Notes: generated by a model not told the origin, from the letters alone. Positions 1-11,965 are shown, numbered from the stretch's first letter. The stretch: DNA of 64,000 nucleotides from Tupaia tana (GCA_026018925.1 JAKSZU010000005.1:19392779-19456778); one strand, 5' to 3'. A program made the numbers and translations.

Positions 1-454
1 ACACAAGAACTGTTCTGAACCTTTCCAGATAAGTTGTAACAATCCCTTCTGTAGACTTGGCTGCTACCGCCTGGGCTAATTAGAAACCAAAAGGTTGTGA
101 GGCCTTGCTATGATGCCCTGAGGAAAACTAAGGGCATCAAAGGGCGGGATATGGATCCAGTTAGCTAACCTTGCAAACAGGAAGTATTTCTAGTCCACCT
201 TTGTAAATTGCCTGCAGGGAAATGTTCTAAGCTGGATTGCAACTGTTTTGCAGCTGTTTTGTGACTTTTGACTTTTCCGGTTTCCTTGGTCTGCAACATC
301 TGTGACCCAGACTATATATCCCCTGTAACTTCCGCAAGTCGGGACCCAGACTTGCGAGTACAAGCTCTGATGGGACCGCTGGCATTATAAACCCGAGTTC
401 TCCTACTCTCTTGAGTCGTGGCTGGTTTCTCAGGAGTCTGTTTTCTGCAACAGC
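1..454 (+). mobile_element. Possible LTR of an endogenous retrovirus (partial)
   Basis: Unlike its AT-rich surroundings, this stretch looks like an LTR U3-R-U5. It has a TATA-like actatatatcccc (about 310-322), a GC-richer tract and a U5-like end (tctcttgagtcgtgg, about 410-424). No coding part and no paired LTR are seen. The call rests on general look only. Confidence 0.35.
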
Positions 455-600
455 TAGATTCCCACATGGCTGAATGCAGTTCAAGTTCCAGATCTGGTGG
501 CTTGCGTTCTCACTCTCCCTTGTTCACTCTCTCTTTGGTCAAACTTTAATAATAATAATAATTATTATTATAATAAATAAATAAAATAAAATAATTATTT
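455..600 (+). mobile_element. S-type SINE, 5' truncated
   Basis: The second half of a head (ttcaagttccagatctggtg) and an AT-rich tail directly abut the LTR-like segment. Confidence 0.7.
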
Positions 601-850
601 GGGACGTGCAGTTGGCATAATGGCTATGTTGCTGGACTCCCATGTAGTCAACCGCGGTTCGAGTCCCAGACCCAGTGGCTTGAACTCATGCCGGGCGCGT
701 GTGTGTGCGCGTGCCCAAGATCCTGAGAGGAGAATGGAAGAGAAGGTATTGCAGCGTGGCCATCCCCCCTGGGGGGTGATTTTTCGCTTTCTGTCTCTCT
801 GTCTCTCTGGTGATTGCTCGTGCCCTATAGCAAAAACCTCTTTAAAATTT
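601..850 (+). mobile_element. L-type SINE
   Basis: Complete from the gggac head to ctatagcaaaaacctc. The ORF at 599-913 is its translation. Confidence 0.9.
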
Positions 851-876
851 TTTTTAATTTCTTTTTTTAAAAATAA

Positions 877-1038
877 TTATTTAATTTTTATTTATTCATT
901 CATTTTAATTTGACCAGAGAGAGACAGAGAGAGAGAGAGAGGAAGTGAGAAAGCAAGCCACCAGATGTGGGACTCAAACCATGGTTGACTATGTGGGAGT
1001 GTCAGTGCTTCAACCACCATGCCACCTGCTGGTCCCCC
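877..1038 (-). mobile_element. S-type SINE
   Basis: Tail (ttttaatttgaccagag) first, head (ccacctgctggtcc) last. Confidence 0.9.
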
Positions 1039-1163
1039 CCCAAAAAAAAATCTTTAAAAGTGATCTTTTTAAAAAATTTAAAAATGAGTTTATTTTGGTT
1101 CAAACATTTTTTGAAATCTATGCAGTTTTTTTCATAATACGCCTCTCCCATGAACTTTCTGAA

Positions 1164-1166
1164 GAC

Positions 1167-1193
<27 letters not shown>
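1164..1193. repeat. (CA)n microsatellite
   Basis: Interrupted cacacacaaacacacacaca run. Confidence 0.85.
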
Positions 1194-1197
<4 letters not shown>

Positions 1198-1335
1198 TTG
1201 CATGTGTCTTTGTTATTTTCTGTCTCCCCTATAGGAATGTCCCTAAAGGAATGTGTCCTTTGCTTCACTATCATGCTAAACACCTACAATAGTGCTATGC
1301 ATGGTTATGTAGCAGGTGTTCAAAAAACATTTGTT

Positions 1336-1636
1336 GGGACGAACAGTTAGCGTAATGGCTATGTCGCTGGACTCCCATGTAGTCGACCACGGTTTGCATC
1401 CTGGACCCAGTGGCTTAAAACTCACGCCAGGCGTGTGTGCGTGCATGCACAAGATCCTGAGGGGAGAACAGAGGAGAAGGGATTGTAGCATGGCCATCCC
1501 CCCTGGGGGGTGATTTCTCACTTTCTGTCTCTCTGTCTCTCTCTGTCTGGTGAGCGCACACACCCTATAGCAAAAAGAAAAAACAAAACAAAACAAAAAA
1601 AACCTCTCCAAAAAGAAAAGGAAAAAAAAAAAAAAC
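1336..1636 (+). mobile_element. L-type SINE
   Basis: Flanked by acatttgtt repeats (about 1327 and 1636); the tail is A-rich with interspersed bases. Confidence 0.9.
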
Positions 1637-1694
1637 ATTTGTTTAAATAAATAAATTGGTTTGTAGTGTCACACTTCTTATATTTGAGCTTTAT

Positions 1695-1777
1695 GGGGCC
1701 AGCAGGTGGCGTGGTGGTTTAAGGGTGCTGAACTCCTACATGGCAGACTGTGGTTCGTGTCCCAGATCTGGCGACTT

Positions 1778-1815
<38 letters not shown>

Positions 1816-1876
1816 CCCTGCCCCCCTCACTCTATCCCTCTCTGGTCAAATTAAAATAAGTGAATAAATAAATAAA
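1695..1876 (+). mobile_element. S-type SINE with expanded CT run
   Basis: ggggccagcaggtggcgtgg head; the pyrimidine stretch has grown into (CT)n. Confidence 0.9.
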
Positions 1877-1909
1877 GTTAAAATAACTCTTTAAAAAATA
1901 CTTCAGCTT

Positions 1910-2176
1910 GGGAACCAGCAGTTAGCGTAATGGCTATGTCGCTGAACTCCCACGTAGTCAACCGCGGTTCGCGTCCCGGACCCGGTGGCTTAAAACTCAC
2001 GCCGGGCGCACGTGCGTGCCCAAGATCCCGAGAGGAGAATAGAGGAAAAGGGATTGCGGCGTGACCATCCCCTCTGGGGGGTGATTTCTTGCTTTCTGTC
2101 TCTATGTCTCTCTCTGTCTGTCTGGCGAGCGCCCTATAGTGAAAAAACCTCTCCAAAAAAAAAAAAAAAAAAAAAA
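1910..2176 (+). mobile_element. L-type SINE
   Basis: Flanked by perfect cttcagctt repeats at 1901-1909 and 2177-2185. Confidence 0.93.
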
Positions 2177-2288
2177 CTTCAGCTTTATAATAATCCTGCG
2201 GGGTCATCATGTGTATCTTCTTATTATCTCCATTTGTCAGAGAAGACATAAGATTTGTCCACAGTCAGCAACCAAAGAGTGAAGAGAT

Positions 2289-2453
2289 GGGGCCAGCAAG
2301 TAGCATGGTGGTTAAGGTGCTGGACTCCCACATGGCCAACCATGGTTCAAGTCCTGGATCTTGTGGCTTGGTTTCTCACTTTCCTTTTCTCTCTGTCTCA
2401 TTCTAGTCAAATTAAAAATAAGAATAAATAAAATAAATAATTCTTTAAAAAAA
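2289..2453 (+). mobile_element. S-type SINE
   Basis: Head ggggccagcaagtagcatgg; tail cattctagtcaaattaaaaa. Confidence 0.9.
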
Positions 2454-2655
2454 ATAACGGCCAAGGTCAAATCAGTTTTTATTTCATTATCTTCAAATAC
2501 TTTATAGGGGACAAAAACTGATATTCTTTCTGCCATACCACGCTTTATAGACTTTTTTAAATAAAAGATTTTACTTTAAAATGAAACCCTTCTAGCAAAA
2601 TAGCTAAGCATCAAATCTTCTTATCACACTATCTATTAAAAAAATACCCACTGTT

Positions 2656-2850
2656 GGGACCAGCAGGTGGCGTGGTGGTTAAGGTGCTGGGTATTCCCAC
2701 ATGGCCGACCAGGGTTCAAGTCCTGAATTTGGTGGCTTGCTTTCTCACTTCCTCTCTCTCTCACTCTCACCCTCTGTCTCTCTCTGGTCAAAATAAAATA
2801 ATAATAATAATAAATGAATGAATAAATAAAATAAATTATTATTAAAAAAA
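2656..2850 (+). mobile_element. S-type SINE
   Basis: Flanked by aaaatacccac repeats. Confidence 0.9.
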
Positions 2851-2929
2851 AATACCCACCCACTGCACAAGAAATGTCTTTGGATCTGCCCATTCATTAG
2901 ATAGAAATGACAGACCCAGCCTCAGTAAT

Positions 2930-3170
2930 GCAGTGAACTGTGAACTGAACTATGAAGCTGAAGGCCACATACCCAACCATTAGTTCAGATCCAGCCTGGT
3001 CAGCCTAAAATGCACCACGCACAAGTACCCAGGATCCTCATGAGCTGGAGAGCTGGAAGAAGGGGATTGTGGGATGACTAGATCCTCTAGAGCACTTCTC
3101 TCACTCATGTGGCTCTCTTTGTCTCAGGCATGTACACATGCTATCAGGAATAAAATTAAAATAAAAATAT
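2930..3170 (+). mobile_element. Divergent old SINE
   Basis: The body aaggggattgtgggatgact resembles the L-type core, but the head is barely recognisable. Confidence 0.45.
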
Positions 3171-3503
3171 TTTAAATGATGATGGTGTCTCATGGAAAGA
3201 AGTGAATGGACATGGAAATAAAGCAGCAGGATCAACTTGCTTGCTGATAGGTTGATTATAGAAAATAAAAGAGAGGTATCAAGGCTGCACTTCCTGGGTC
3301 TGTGTGTTCTTTTATGGTCATTTGGGACTTTGTTCTGAATCACTGCTTGGACTACTTCTATTTTCATTTATTTCCAATTTTTTTTTATGAAAACAGGTGA
3401 ATTCTGAAGACCATCAGAAGTTTCAAGTCTGCTTTTTGCTCTTAATATTCACAGAGTAGAAGAGATCTCACATTAAATGCTTACTTGCAAAAACAGATAA
3501 GGG

Positions 3504-3757
3504 CGGACCAGCAGAAGGTGTAATCGTTACATCAGTGGACTCCCACATAGTCAATCATGGTTCAAGTCCCGGACCTGGAGGCTTAAAAACTCACACTGGA
3601 TGTGTTTGCATGCATGCCCAAAGTCCCACGAGGAGAAGGGATTGCAGCATGGCCATCACCCCTGGCAGGGTGATTTCTCGCTTTCTGTCTTTTCACCTCT
3701 TTCTGTTTCTCTGGTAAGTGCACATGTCCTATAGCAAAAATCTCTAAAAAAGAAAAG
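3504..3757 (+). mobile_element. L-type SINE
   Basis: Flanked by aacagataaggg at about 3492 and 3759. Confidence 0.9.
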
Positions 3758-3892
3758 AACAGATAAGGGGGCCTTCACATTAAAGCAAAAGAAGATTTTT
3801 AATTGTGGCACTAAAATTGTCATTTTAAATTAAGTTGATTAACAAAATGCAGACACTGGTATGGTTATATGAAAGAGAAAGTTAATTTTTTA

Positions 3893-4070
3893 AAATAATT
3901 ATTTTATTTAACTTTATTTATTTTAATTTGACCAGAGAGGGACAGAGTGAGCAAGCAAACAAGAGAAAGAGAGGGGGGTTAAGTGATAAAGCAAGCCACT
4001 AGGTCCAGACTCAAATTGCGGTCAGCCATGTGTGAGTCCAGTGCCCTTAACCACCACGCCCCCTGCTGGC
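3893..4070 (-). mobile_element. S-type SINE
   Basis: Tail-to-head order; ends ccccctgctggcc. Confidence 0.88.
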
Positions 4071-4117
4071 CAAAAGTTAATTTTGAGATATTTATAAAAT
4101 TTTAAAAATACATATGG

Positions 4118-4655
4118 GTTAGATAGTAGGTAGCGTGATGGTTAAGGCACTTAACTCCCACATGGCCAACCACAGTTCAAGTCCTGGGCCAATTAGCTTG
4201 AAAAATCACACTGGGGGGAACCAGCAGTTAGCGTAATGGCTATGTCGCTGGACTCCCACGTAGTCGACCGCGGTTCGCGTCTCGGACCCGGTGGCTTACA
4301 ACTCACGCCGGGCGCGTGTGCGTGCGTGCCCAAGATCCCGAGAGGAGAACGGAGGAGAAGGGATTGCGGCGTGACCATCCCCCCTGGGGGGTGATTTCTC
4401 GCTTTCTGTCTCTATGTCTCTCTCTGTCTGTCTGGCGAGCGCACGCGCCCTATAGCAAAAAAAAACCTCTCAAAAAAAAAAAAAAAATCACACTGGGCAC
4501 ATGTGCATGCATGTCCAAAATCCCAAGAGGAGCATGGTGGAGAAGAGACTACGGCATGGCCATCCCCTCTGTGTGTGTGTGGGGGGTGATTACTCAGTTT
4601 CCCTCTCTGTCTCTCTCTGGTGAGTGCATGTGCCCTATGGAAAAAACCTTAAAAA
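4118..4655 (+). mobile_element. L-type SINE split by a younger L-type SINE
   Basis: The outer copy is 4118-4215 plus 4486-4655. The inner copy (4216-4485) is close to consensus. aatcacactggg is duplicated at both junctions. Confidence 0.9.
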
Positions 4656-4705
4656 CAAACATATGGATCACAGTAAATATGTCTTATTTTCCTACTAGAA
4701 AACTT

Positions 4706-4885
4706 TTTAAAAGAATTATTTAATTTTATTTGTTAATTATTATTATTACTATTTTAATTTGCTATAGGACATGTGTGCTCACCAGAGACAGTCAAAGAGT
4801 GAGAAAGCAAGCCACTAGGTCCAGGACTCAAACTATGGTTGGCCATGTGGGAGTCCAGCACCTTAACCACGATGCTGGTCCTGCT
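4706..4885 (-). mobile_element. S-type SINE with L-like end
   Basis: The 3' end reads ttgctataggacatgtgtgc (L-type terminus), while the rest follows the S layout. Confidence 0.8.
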
Positions 4886-5162
4886 ACTGTACAACTTTTG
4901 TCTGAAGACAAAAGTGAAATCATGCCAAGTGCTGAAATTAATTTCACAATTATTTAATAAAATTCACAATATAAGTTGTACTTCACATAAGATTTAGTAA
5001 AGAAATTTGATTAAGTAAATGAATACTGGTAACAAATCTGAATTATTTTTATATTATTTATATGATTTCTCATCCTCATTAAACTGGAACTGCTTAGAAA
5101 GGTGTAAAATAGTAGCTTCTATTTCAATTTTTAAAATACCCTTTATAAAAATTTTTATAAGA

Positions 5163-5310
5163 GGGGCCAGCAGATGGTGTGGTAGTTAAAGGCGCTGAAC
5201 TCCCACATGGCCAACCATGGTTCAAGTCCTGGACCTGGCAGCTTTCTCTCTCTCTCTGTCCCTCTCTGATCAAATTAAAATAAATAAATACATAAATAAA
5301 GATAATTTTA
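5163..5310 (+). mobile_element. S-type SINE
   Basis: ggggccagcagatggtgtgg head, CT-rich middle, AT-rich tail. Confidence 0.88.
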
Positions 5311-5389
5311 AAATAATTCTTAAGAAAAGTAAAAAAAAATCATAAGAAAGCCTTTGCCCAATATTTAAATGATTTTAAGAAGTTGTTCT

Positions 5390-5636
5390 AATGGGTGTGA
5401 ATGCCAGATGTGGTGTGTGTGGAGGAGTGGGGCCTGGGGAAGGACATTTGGAGGAGGGATATGGAGACAGAGCATTGTTGGGACAGGGAGGTAGTGTTGT
5501 TATATTTTGATCAACTGGACCAGGGAGAAATATTCAAATACTGAAATGTTCACCTTGTAAGCTAAATAATGTGATTGAATGTATAAAAAATATGTAAAAA
5601 AATAAATAGATAAAATTTTAAAAAAAAGAAAAGAAA
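5390..5636 (+). mobile_element. 5'-truncated L1-like 3' UTR with G-rich tract
   Basis: A G-rich segment (5400-5500) leads to an A-rich end, with imperfect flanks agaagttgttctaatg and agaaattgttctattg. The layout fits an L1 3' end; the family is not identified. Confidence 0.5.
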
Positions 5637-5639
5637 TTG

Positions 5640-6640
5640 TTCTATTGCTTCCAGCCCAACACATAGCAAAGCGAAAATCCAAGTGCATCTGAGGTGGGCC
5701 TAGCCCTGCCCCTTTAACCGAAAAGCCTCTGCCCCAAAGCTCTCCTTCTGGCCCAACACCTAGTAAAGCAAGGTAGAATGGTCTCTGTCTTCTTTTTGTC
5801 TCTGTCTCTCTCTCTCCTAGTCTCTTGACATTTTTCTCTCTTTATATGTATGTTTTTAAAAAATCTGTAAGTACTATTTCTTGTCTCTGACCTCTCCTTT
5901 ATCTTGCTCATTTCAAAATCCATGTGCATTTGAGGTGAGCCCAGCCCTGCACTTTTTGCGTTGCTCATGGTTTTCATTTTTTGCCTTTTTTAATTTCCCC
6001 TTTTCATTTTTTTAAAAAAAATTGTCTTTTTACCCTTTTCTTCCTTTTCTTTTACCTGACTTTCTCACCTTGCTTCTCATTTTCCACACATTGACAGTCT
6101 ATACATGTGTAAGTGCAGAATAGTAAAACATCTGAATATTTTAGGGTCATAGAAAACTTTAACTCCCACTGAACTGTTACAGAAAGGGAGAAACTCATCT
6201 TCATAAATCTGAATTAGAATCTTTCTGTGGATACCACGTTGCAAAACACAGTAGTAGAGGAGAAATAGGCATAGAAGTACCTCACAGTAAAGTGAACCAT
6301 ACGAGTTTACAGTGGCAGAAATCTCCAACAAATTCGCCAAACATGAATATATCACCAAATGACTGACAATCAAGGAAGAGAGACTATAAAGTGAGCAGCA
6401 GGGAGAAATACAAAGCTGCAGTGAATGCAGCTCATCTCCTCCCACACACCTCTGAAGTCTCAGTTGAAAGCCCGCAGCTCTGCCCAGGTGCACCTATTCC
6501 CCAGAAACTGTGAGGCCTTTGTAATATCCAGTTCCATTGACAAAAGTGCAGGTTTCTTGGTGAGGATCAGGGAAATGGAACTGCAGAGATATTGCAGGTC
6601 ATCTCTTTCCGCACACTTCTAACACTCAGAATTAACTTCA
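5640..6640 (+). mobile_element. Probable L1 upstream region (uncertain)
   Basis: Contains a diverged direct repeat (aatccaagtgcatctgaggt at about 5678, aatccatgtgcatttgaggt at about 5919) in front of L1 ORF1-like sequence. No conserved gene is seen. Confidence 0.35.
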
Positions 6641-7792
6641 AGAAAGTAGAAAGTAATATGTAATTCATTAGATAACCAGAAACCACCGCAGAGCTACAAG
6701 AAATTTGGGAAACCAAGAAAATATCTCTCCTCCAAGGGGAAAGCATGGCCCTTCATCATCCACAGATAGTACAATGTAACTCATGGAAATGTCAGATAAA
6801 AAATGTAGAATACTCATAGTGACAAAGCTAATAGAGATGCAAGAGACGAGAGACAACGAACTCCAGAAGATACAGGAGAAAAGAGACTAGTTGCAGGAGG
6901 TGAGGAATTTCTTGCACAATATGAAAAAAGAAATATACACCATAAAATAAGAGTCAAATGGAACTGTTAGAGATAAAAGGCTGTAATGCGGGAGATCAAA
7001 ACTTCCCTTGAAAGTATTAAAAGTAGATTAGATCATGCAGAAGATCAAATCTCAGATGAAGAAGACAGAACCTCTGACCTAGAGGTTCACCAAAAAGACT
7101 GAGAAAATAACCCCCCAAATTAGAATAATATACAAGTAATACTAGGTACTATCAGATGCCCAAACATCCGAATCATTGGTATCTCAGAAGGTTAAGCAAT
7201 TAAGGCATTGATAATCTATTTCATGAAATCCTGGAAGAAAACTTTCCAAACCTTGACAGGCATTCAAACATCCAGACCCAAGAAATACAAAGGACCCCAC
7301 ATAGAATTAATCCAAGAAGATCTTCTCCAAGGCACATCATAGCCAGATTTACCCAAACCACAGACAGACGGGATACTAAAATTGGCAAGAGAGAAACGTC
7401 AAGTTTACTGAAGGATATCCCATCAGATTAATATTGGACCTTTCATCAGAAATAATGCAAGCAAGGAAAGAATGGAGAAATATGTTGAAAATGTTAAGTG
7501 AAAAACAATTTCAACTGCAAGATTATCCTTCATATGGGAAGAAAAGCCGGAAAAATTCTCAGATAAACAAAACCTGAATCAATTTACCAACAATAGACCA
7601 GCTCTTTTGAGACATTCTGAAGGGAGTACTATACCAGAAAAACTAAAGACAGACAGACAGAAATAAAAGAACAAAAAATGACCAAGGAAAAGACTAACTT
7701 AATGGTAGGGACAAGTTAGGAAATATCAATAATAATGTTGAATGTTAACTTCCAGGATTTAAATGGAAAGATTAGACCACATGGGGCCAGTA
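6640..7792 (+). mobile_element. L1 remnant: broken ORF1 and start of ORF2
   Basis: Sequence follows L1 ORF1 (coiled-coil and nucleic-acid-binding parts, many stops and shifts). It continues to the ORF2 start-like gttgaatgttaacttccagg near 7737, where an S-type SINE interrupts it. Confidence 0.7.
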
Positions 7793-7869
7793 GATGGCAT
7801 GGTGGTTAAGGCGCTGGATACTCCCACATAGCCAACCATGGTTCAAGTCCCGAACCTGGTGGCTTGCTT

Positions 7870-7907
<38 letters not shown>

Positions 7908-7978
7908 CATGTATGTGTGTCTCTCTCTGGTCAAATTAAAAAATAAGTGAATGAATAAATAAAATAAATTATTTTAAA
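7793..7978 (+). mobile_element. S-type SINE with (CT)n(GT)n middle
   Basis: Head ggggccagtagatggcatgg; a GT run (about 7891-7918) lies inside the pyrimidine stretch. Confidence 0.9.
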
Positions 7979-8325
7979 AAATGATCATACCACAGTAACA
8001 CTGCAAATTCAACAAAAGAGAGATTACATGAGACTGATGTGGTGAAACAGAATTCTATGACTTCTGTCTAAAACACTACTGATTTTCTTCTAGCCCAGAA
8101 GTTGTCTCTACTGCCAAGTGCCTGAACATTTATAGCCTGATGGTCTCAGCATCATTTTGGTCATCATTATTTTTCAGCAATGGTCCAGTAATAATCTACC
8201 AAATGAGTGCAGTAATGAAAAAATACTTCAAAGGCTTCCTTTAGCTGCTCATGGTCCCCACCATCCTCTGCTGGCTTGTACCTGGCTATGGACCTGACTC
8301 CTCCCCCTCCCTTTATACATCAGTT
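7979..8325. other. Unassigned intergenic sequence
   Basis: No coding frame, RNA gene or clear repeat; the first bases may continue the L1 remnant. Confidence 0.4.
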
Positions 8326-8327
8326 TG

Positions 8328-8423
8328 TGGGGAACAGCAGATGGCGTAGCAGTTATGTCACTGGACTCCCACATGGTCCATTGTGGTTCAAGTCCTGGAC
8401 ATGGTGGCTTAAAAATCATGCCA
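8328..8423 (+). mobile_element. SINE head monomer (incomplete L-type)
   Basis: Complete head through ggcttaaaaatcatgccagg, then directly another SINE. Confidence 0.8.
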
Positions 8424-8670
8424 GGGGGACCAGCAGTTGGCGTAATGGCTACGTCACTGGACTCCCACATAGTCAAACATGGTTTGAGTCCTGGACCTGG
8501 TGGCTTAAACTCATGCTGGGCGCATGTGCGTGCATGCCCAACATTCCGAGAGGATAATGGAGGAGAAGGGACTGCAGCATGACCATCCCCCCGGGGGGTG
8601 ATTTCTCGCTTCCCTTCTCATTATCTCTGTCTCTTTCCAGCAAGTGCATGTGCCCTAAGGCACATATAAG
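8424..8670 (+). mobile_element. L-type SINE
   Basis: Full length; ends gcatgtgccctaaggcac without a clean poly(A). Confidence 0.88.
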
Positions 8671-8864
8671 CACATACATTGGTTTGTACTCACATGTATA
8701 CGATGGGATTTGATAAAGTACATGTGTGGGGAAAAAAGAACTGTGATAAAATTTATATAACATAAAATGTATTACTCTAACCATTTTTATGTGTACAATT
8801 CAGTGACATTAAGTATATTCACAAGGTTGTACAACCATTACAACAATCCATATATATATATAAA

Positions 8865-9092
8865 TTATTGTTAATTTTCTTTATTTCATGAGTGAGAGAG
8901 ACAGGGAGGGAGATACTCTGACAGGGTCTTGATGCCATGATCTATCCCCCAGCTTTAGCTAGCTTGGATCGTGGGCATATGCATGCTTGGCATACTCAGG
9001 GAGGTCTCCAGATGTGAACTGGCAACCTTCTCTTGTAGGTTTCCCTCACAGATCACTGCATTTAACCCTTGGGCTGGTATCCAGCCCCATAT
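8865..9092 (-). mobile_element. T-type SINE (second tRNA-like family)
   Basis: Reverse complement opens ggggctggataccagcccaa and has a body unlike the L type (ggggatagatcatggcatca). Confidence 0.65.
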
Positions 9093-9367
9093 CCTGAATT
9101 TTTTCCTAATTTCAGATAGAAATTGTGCCCATTAAGCAATAACTCCCCACATTCTATTTTTCCCCAACCTCTGGCAGTCTCTATCCTACTGTTTCTATGC
9201 ATTTGTTTACTGTTATGTGCTTCATATAAATAAAATCATACAATATATGTTCTCTTATGTGTGGCTTTTTTCACTTAGCATAACATTTTTAAGTTTCATC
9301 ATGTTGTGTAAGACTTGCATTACTTTTTTAGGTTAAATAATATTCCACATATATCTTTTTATGTTTT

Positions 9368-9632
9368 TTTTTTTTTTTTTTTTTGAGAGGCTTTTGCTAT
9401 AGGGCACGTGCGCTTGCCAGAAAGACAAAGACAGACAGAGAGATAGAAAGCGAGAAATCATCCCCCGGGGGGATGGTCACGCCGCAATCCCTTCTCCTCC
9501 ATTCTCCTCTCGGGATCTTGGGCATGCATGCACACACACCTGGTGTGAGTTTAAGCCACCGGGTCTGGGACTCAAACTGCGGTCGACTACATGGGAGTTC
9601 AGCGACACAGCTATTATGCTAACTGCTGGGCC
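9368..9632 (-). mobile_element. L-type SINE
   Basis: Flanked by ctttttatgtttt repeats. Confidence 0.92.
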
Positions 9633-9789
9633 CTCTTTTTATGTTTTGATGAACATTTAAATGCACTGTTTCTACCTTTTGGCAATTGTGATACTACTGC
9701 TATAAACAGTGGCGTAGAAGTATCTGCTTGAGCCCTGCTTTAATCTTTTTTGGGTACACATGAGTGTACTACTCATCTGTGAAATTATA

Positions 9790-10236
9790 AAAAAAAAAGA
9801 AAAGCTACAAACAAGTAGTACAATTCATGTTCAGAGATGGTCCTACAGGGCAAACTAAGTACACCAAAGGATACTGAAAGCTATCCTAACTATTCTGAAA
9901 TATAGCTGCAGTTCTCCTGCCTCAAGATTTATAATAGGAAATTTTATTTTGATGAGAGCCAGTTATTTGGAAAGATCCCGAAATGAGAATTTCTATCCAA
10001 GAAAGTAAACATCCTCAGTTTCATCAATAAAAGATAGTAAGGTTCTTCATTTTCTTAGTTTTGATATTTTCCCTTTAATTGATTAGAGTGCCCTCATGTG
10101 TCTGCATTTTTATACTACGAGGTCTTGAAAAAAGATTTAACAATTAGAATCACAGAACTGGAAAATTTAAATATCTTTTTTTAAAAGACTGAACATTGCC
10201 TGCATGTCAAATCCTATCCTAAGCAACTTAAAAAAA
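9790..10236. other. Unassigned intergenic sequence
   Basis: AT-rich, with no gene or clear repeat. Confidence 0.4.
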
Positions 10237-10237
10237 A

Positions 10238-10268
<31 letters not shown>

Positions 10269-10503
10269 TGCCACAGGGCACATGCATTTGTTGGAGAAAG
10301 AGAGATACAGAACAGGGAGTTAGAAATCACCATCCAGGGAAGATGGCTACGCCACAATCTCCTCTCCTCCATTATTCTCGGAGGATTTTGGGCATGTGTG
10401 CACACATACCCAGAGTGATTTTCAAGCTGCCAGGTCTAGCACTTGAACTGTGGTTGGCTTTGTGGCGGTCCAGTGCCTTAACTTCCATGCCACCTGCTGG
10501 CTC
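10237..10503 (-). mobile_element. Older L-type SINE
   Basis: Body and terminus are L-type, but the head reads like the S type (ccacctgctggct). Confidence 0.82.
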
Positions 10504-10698
10504 TAAAAACAAATTTTAAAATAGTGACCAAAAAAAAGTGACTAGAATGTACAATTTTTAACTACAAAAAATAAAATATCACTCTGCTCCTAGTTACAGA
10601 ATATATACCTCATATCTTGGATGCCTTTGTAAATAGCGTTACTCATACTTACCCTCAGAGATAACAGTAACCCAAATTTTATGTTAATCATCCACTTA

Positions 10699-10955
10699 CT
10701 TTTTTTTAATTTTCTTTTTATTGTCAGAGGGCACATGCAGTGGGAAAAGAGAGGGAGAGAGAAGAACCCTCCAATGGGGTGGAGTCATGCCACAAATCTT
10801 TTACTACCATTTCTCCATTGTGTCAGGACCTTGGGCACATACACAAACACACCCAGCGTTTTTCTAGTTTTCATGCCTGGATTTCAACTAGTCAGTCATG
10901 TGGGCTCTGGATACCTATTTACAGTGTCTAACTGCTATGCTATGGGTCAGCCCAG
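10699..10955 (-). mobile_element. Older L-type SINE
   Basis: Diverged; gtcagagggcacatgcagtg terminus and a weak head. Confidence 0.7.
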
Positions 10956-11087
10956 GCCCCTGTGTTCTCTTTATACTTCTACCACTTGTTTTTGTTTCCC
11001 TAAACAATATGTTTTTCCCTATTTTTGAGCTTTGCATAAATTGAAACCTACTGTATATATCTTCCTGTGACTTCTCTTATTTACCCT

Positions 11088-11336
11088 TTTTTTTTTTTTG
11101 GAGAGGTTTTTGCTATAGGGCGCGTGCGCTCGCCAGACAGACAGAGAGACAGAAAGCGAGAAATCACCCCCCAGGGGGGATGGTCACGCCGCAATCCCTT
11201 CTCCATTCTCTTCTTGGGATCTTGGGCACGCACACACACGCACCCGGTGTGAGTTTTAAGCCACCGGGTCCAGGACGCAAACCGCGGTCAACTATGTGGG
11301 GGTCCAACGACATAGCCATTACGCTAACTGCTGGTT
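11088..11336 (-). mobile_element. L-type SINE
   Basis: Flanked by cttatttacc repeats. Confidence 0.93.
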
Positions 11337-11368
11337 CCCTTATTTACCTTTTAAACAAGTACATTGAT

Positions 11369-11572
11369 GGGGCTGGATGGTGATGTAGGTGTAAAACATG
11401 ATGTTCCATGAGGCAATCACACATGGGAAGCTTCCTGGTTCGAGTCAGGAGACAGCCCTGACTGTAACAGGTACGTATCTGCCCATGATTTGGGGCTGCT
11501 GAAAGCTGGGGATAGATCACAGCATCAAGGTTCTCTCTTCCTCACTCATTAAAAAAAAAAAAAAAAAAAAAA
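11369..11572 (+). mobile_element. T-type SINE
   Basis: ggggctggatggtgatgtag head, B box ggttcgagtca, body ggggatagatcacagcatca, poly(A). Confidence 0.75.
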
Positions 11573-11589
11573 GTTCTTGATATTGATTC

Positions 11590-11639
11590 ATTCACTTATT
11601 TTCAAGTCTTTATGATTCACTTATTTTCAAGTCTTTATG
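11590..11639. repeat. 25-bp perfect tandem duplication
   Basis: The unit starting attcacttattttcaagtct occurs twice without a mismatch (11590-11614 and 11615-11639), inside an L1 remnant. Confidence 0.9.
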
Positions 11640-11965
11640 GTGTTCCATTTTATGAATACACTCTTGAGAGTTGGATTGTTTTCGGTTATCATGAATAAAG
11701 ATGTTAGAGCATTATTCAAAATGTTACCTTGTGCTCTTGTCCTACAGGTTTCCTGGGTATACGGAGGAGTATAAGAACCCAGTGTTAAGGTAGTCACACA
11801 TCAAACCTTTTTAGGTAATGTGAATCAGTTTTCCAAAGCAGATGAAAACAGTCTGTAAACATTTCCTTTACTCCATATCCTTGCTAGCATTTGGTTGTCA
11901 TATTTACAATGTGGGCAGTCTAGAACAAAATGTTAACTTAGTGGTTTAAATTTGTACTTCTTTCT

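Larger units (their letters stand above)
8745..9790 (-). mobile_element. Ancient L1 3' end, antisense, with two SINE insertions
   Basis: Typical antisense L1M-like wording (gtgtacaattcagtgacatt, tcacttagcataacattttt), interrupted at about 8865-9090 and 9368-9632. Confidence 0.75.

Noticed and set aside
6077-6493. 138-residue minus-strand frame
   Set aside because: It lies antisense in L1-like upstream sequence, has no recognised domain and no splice or start context.
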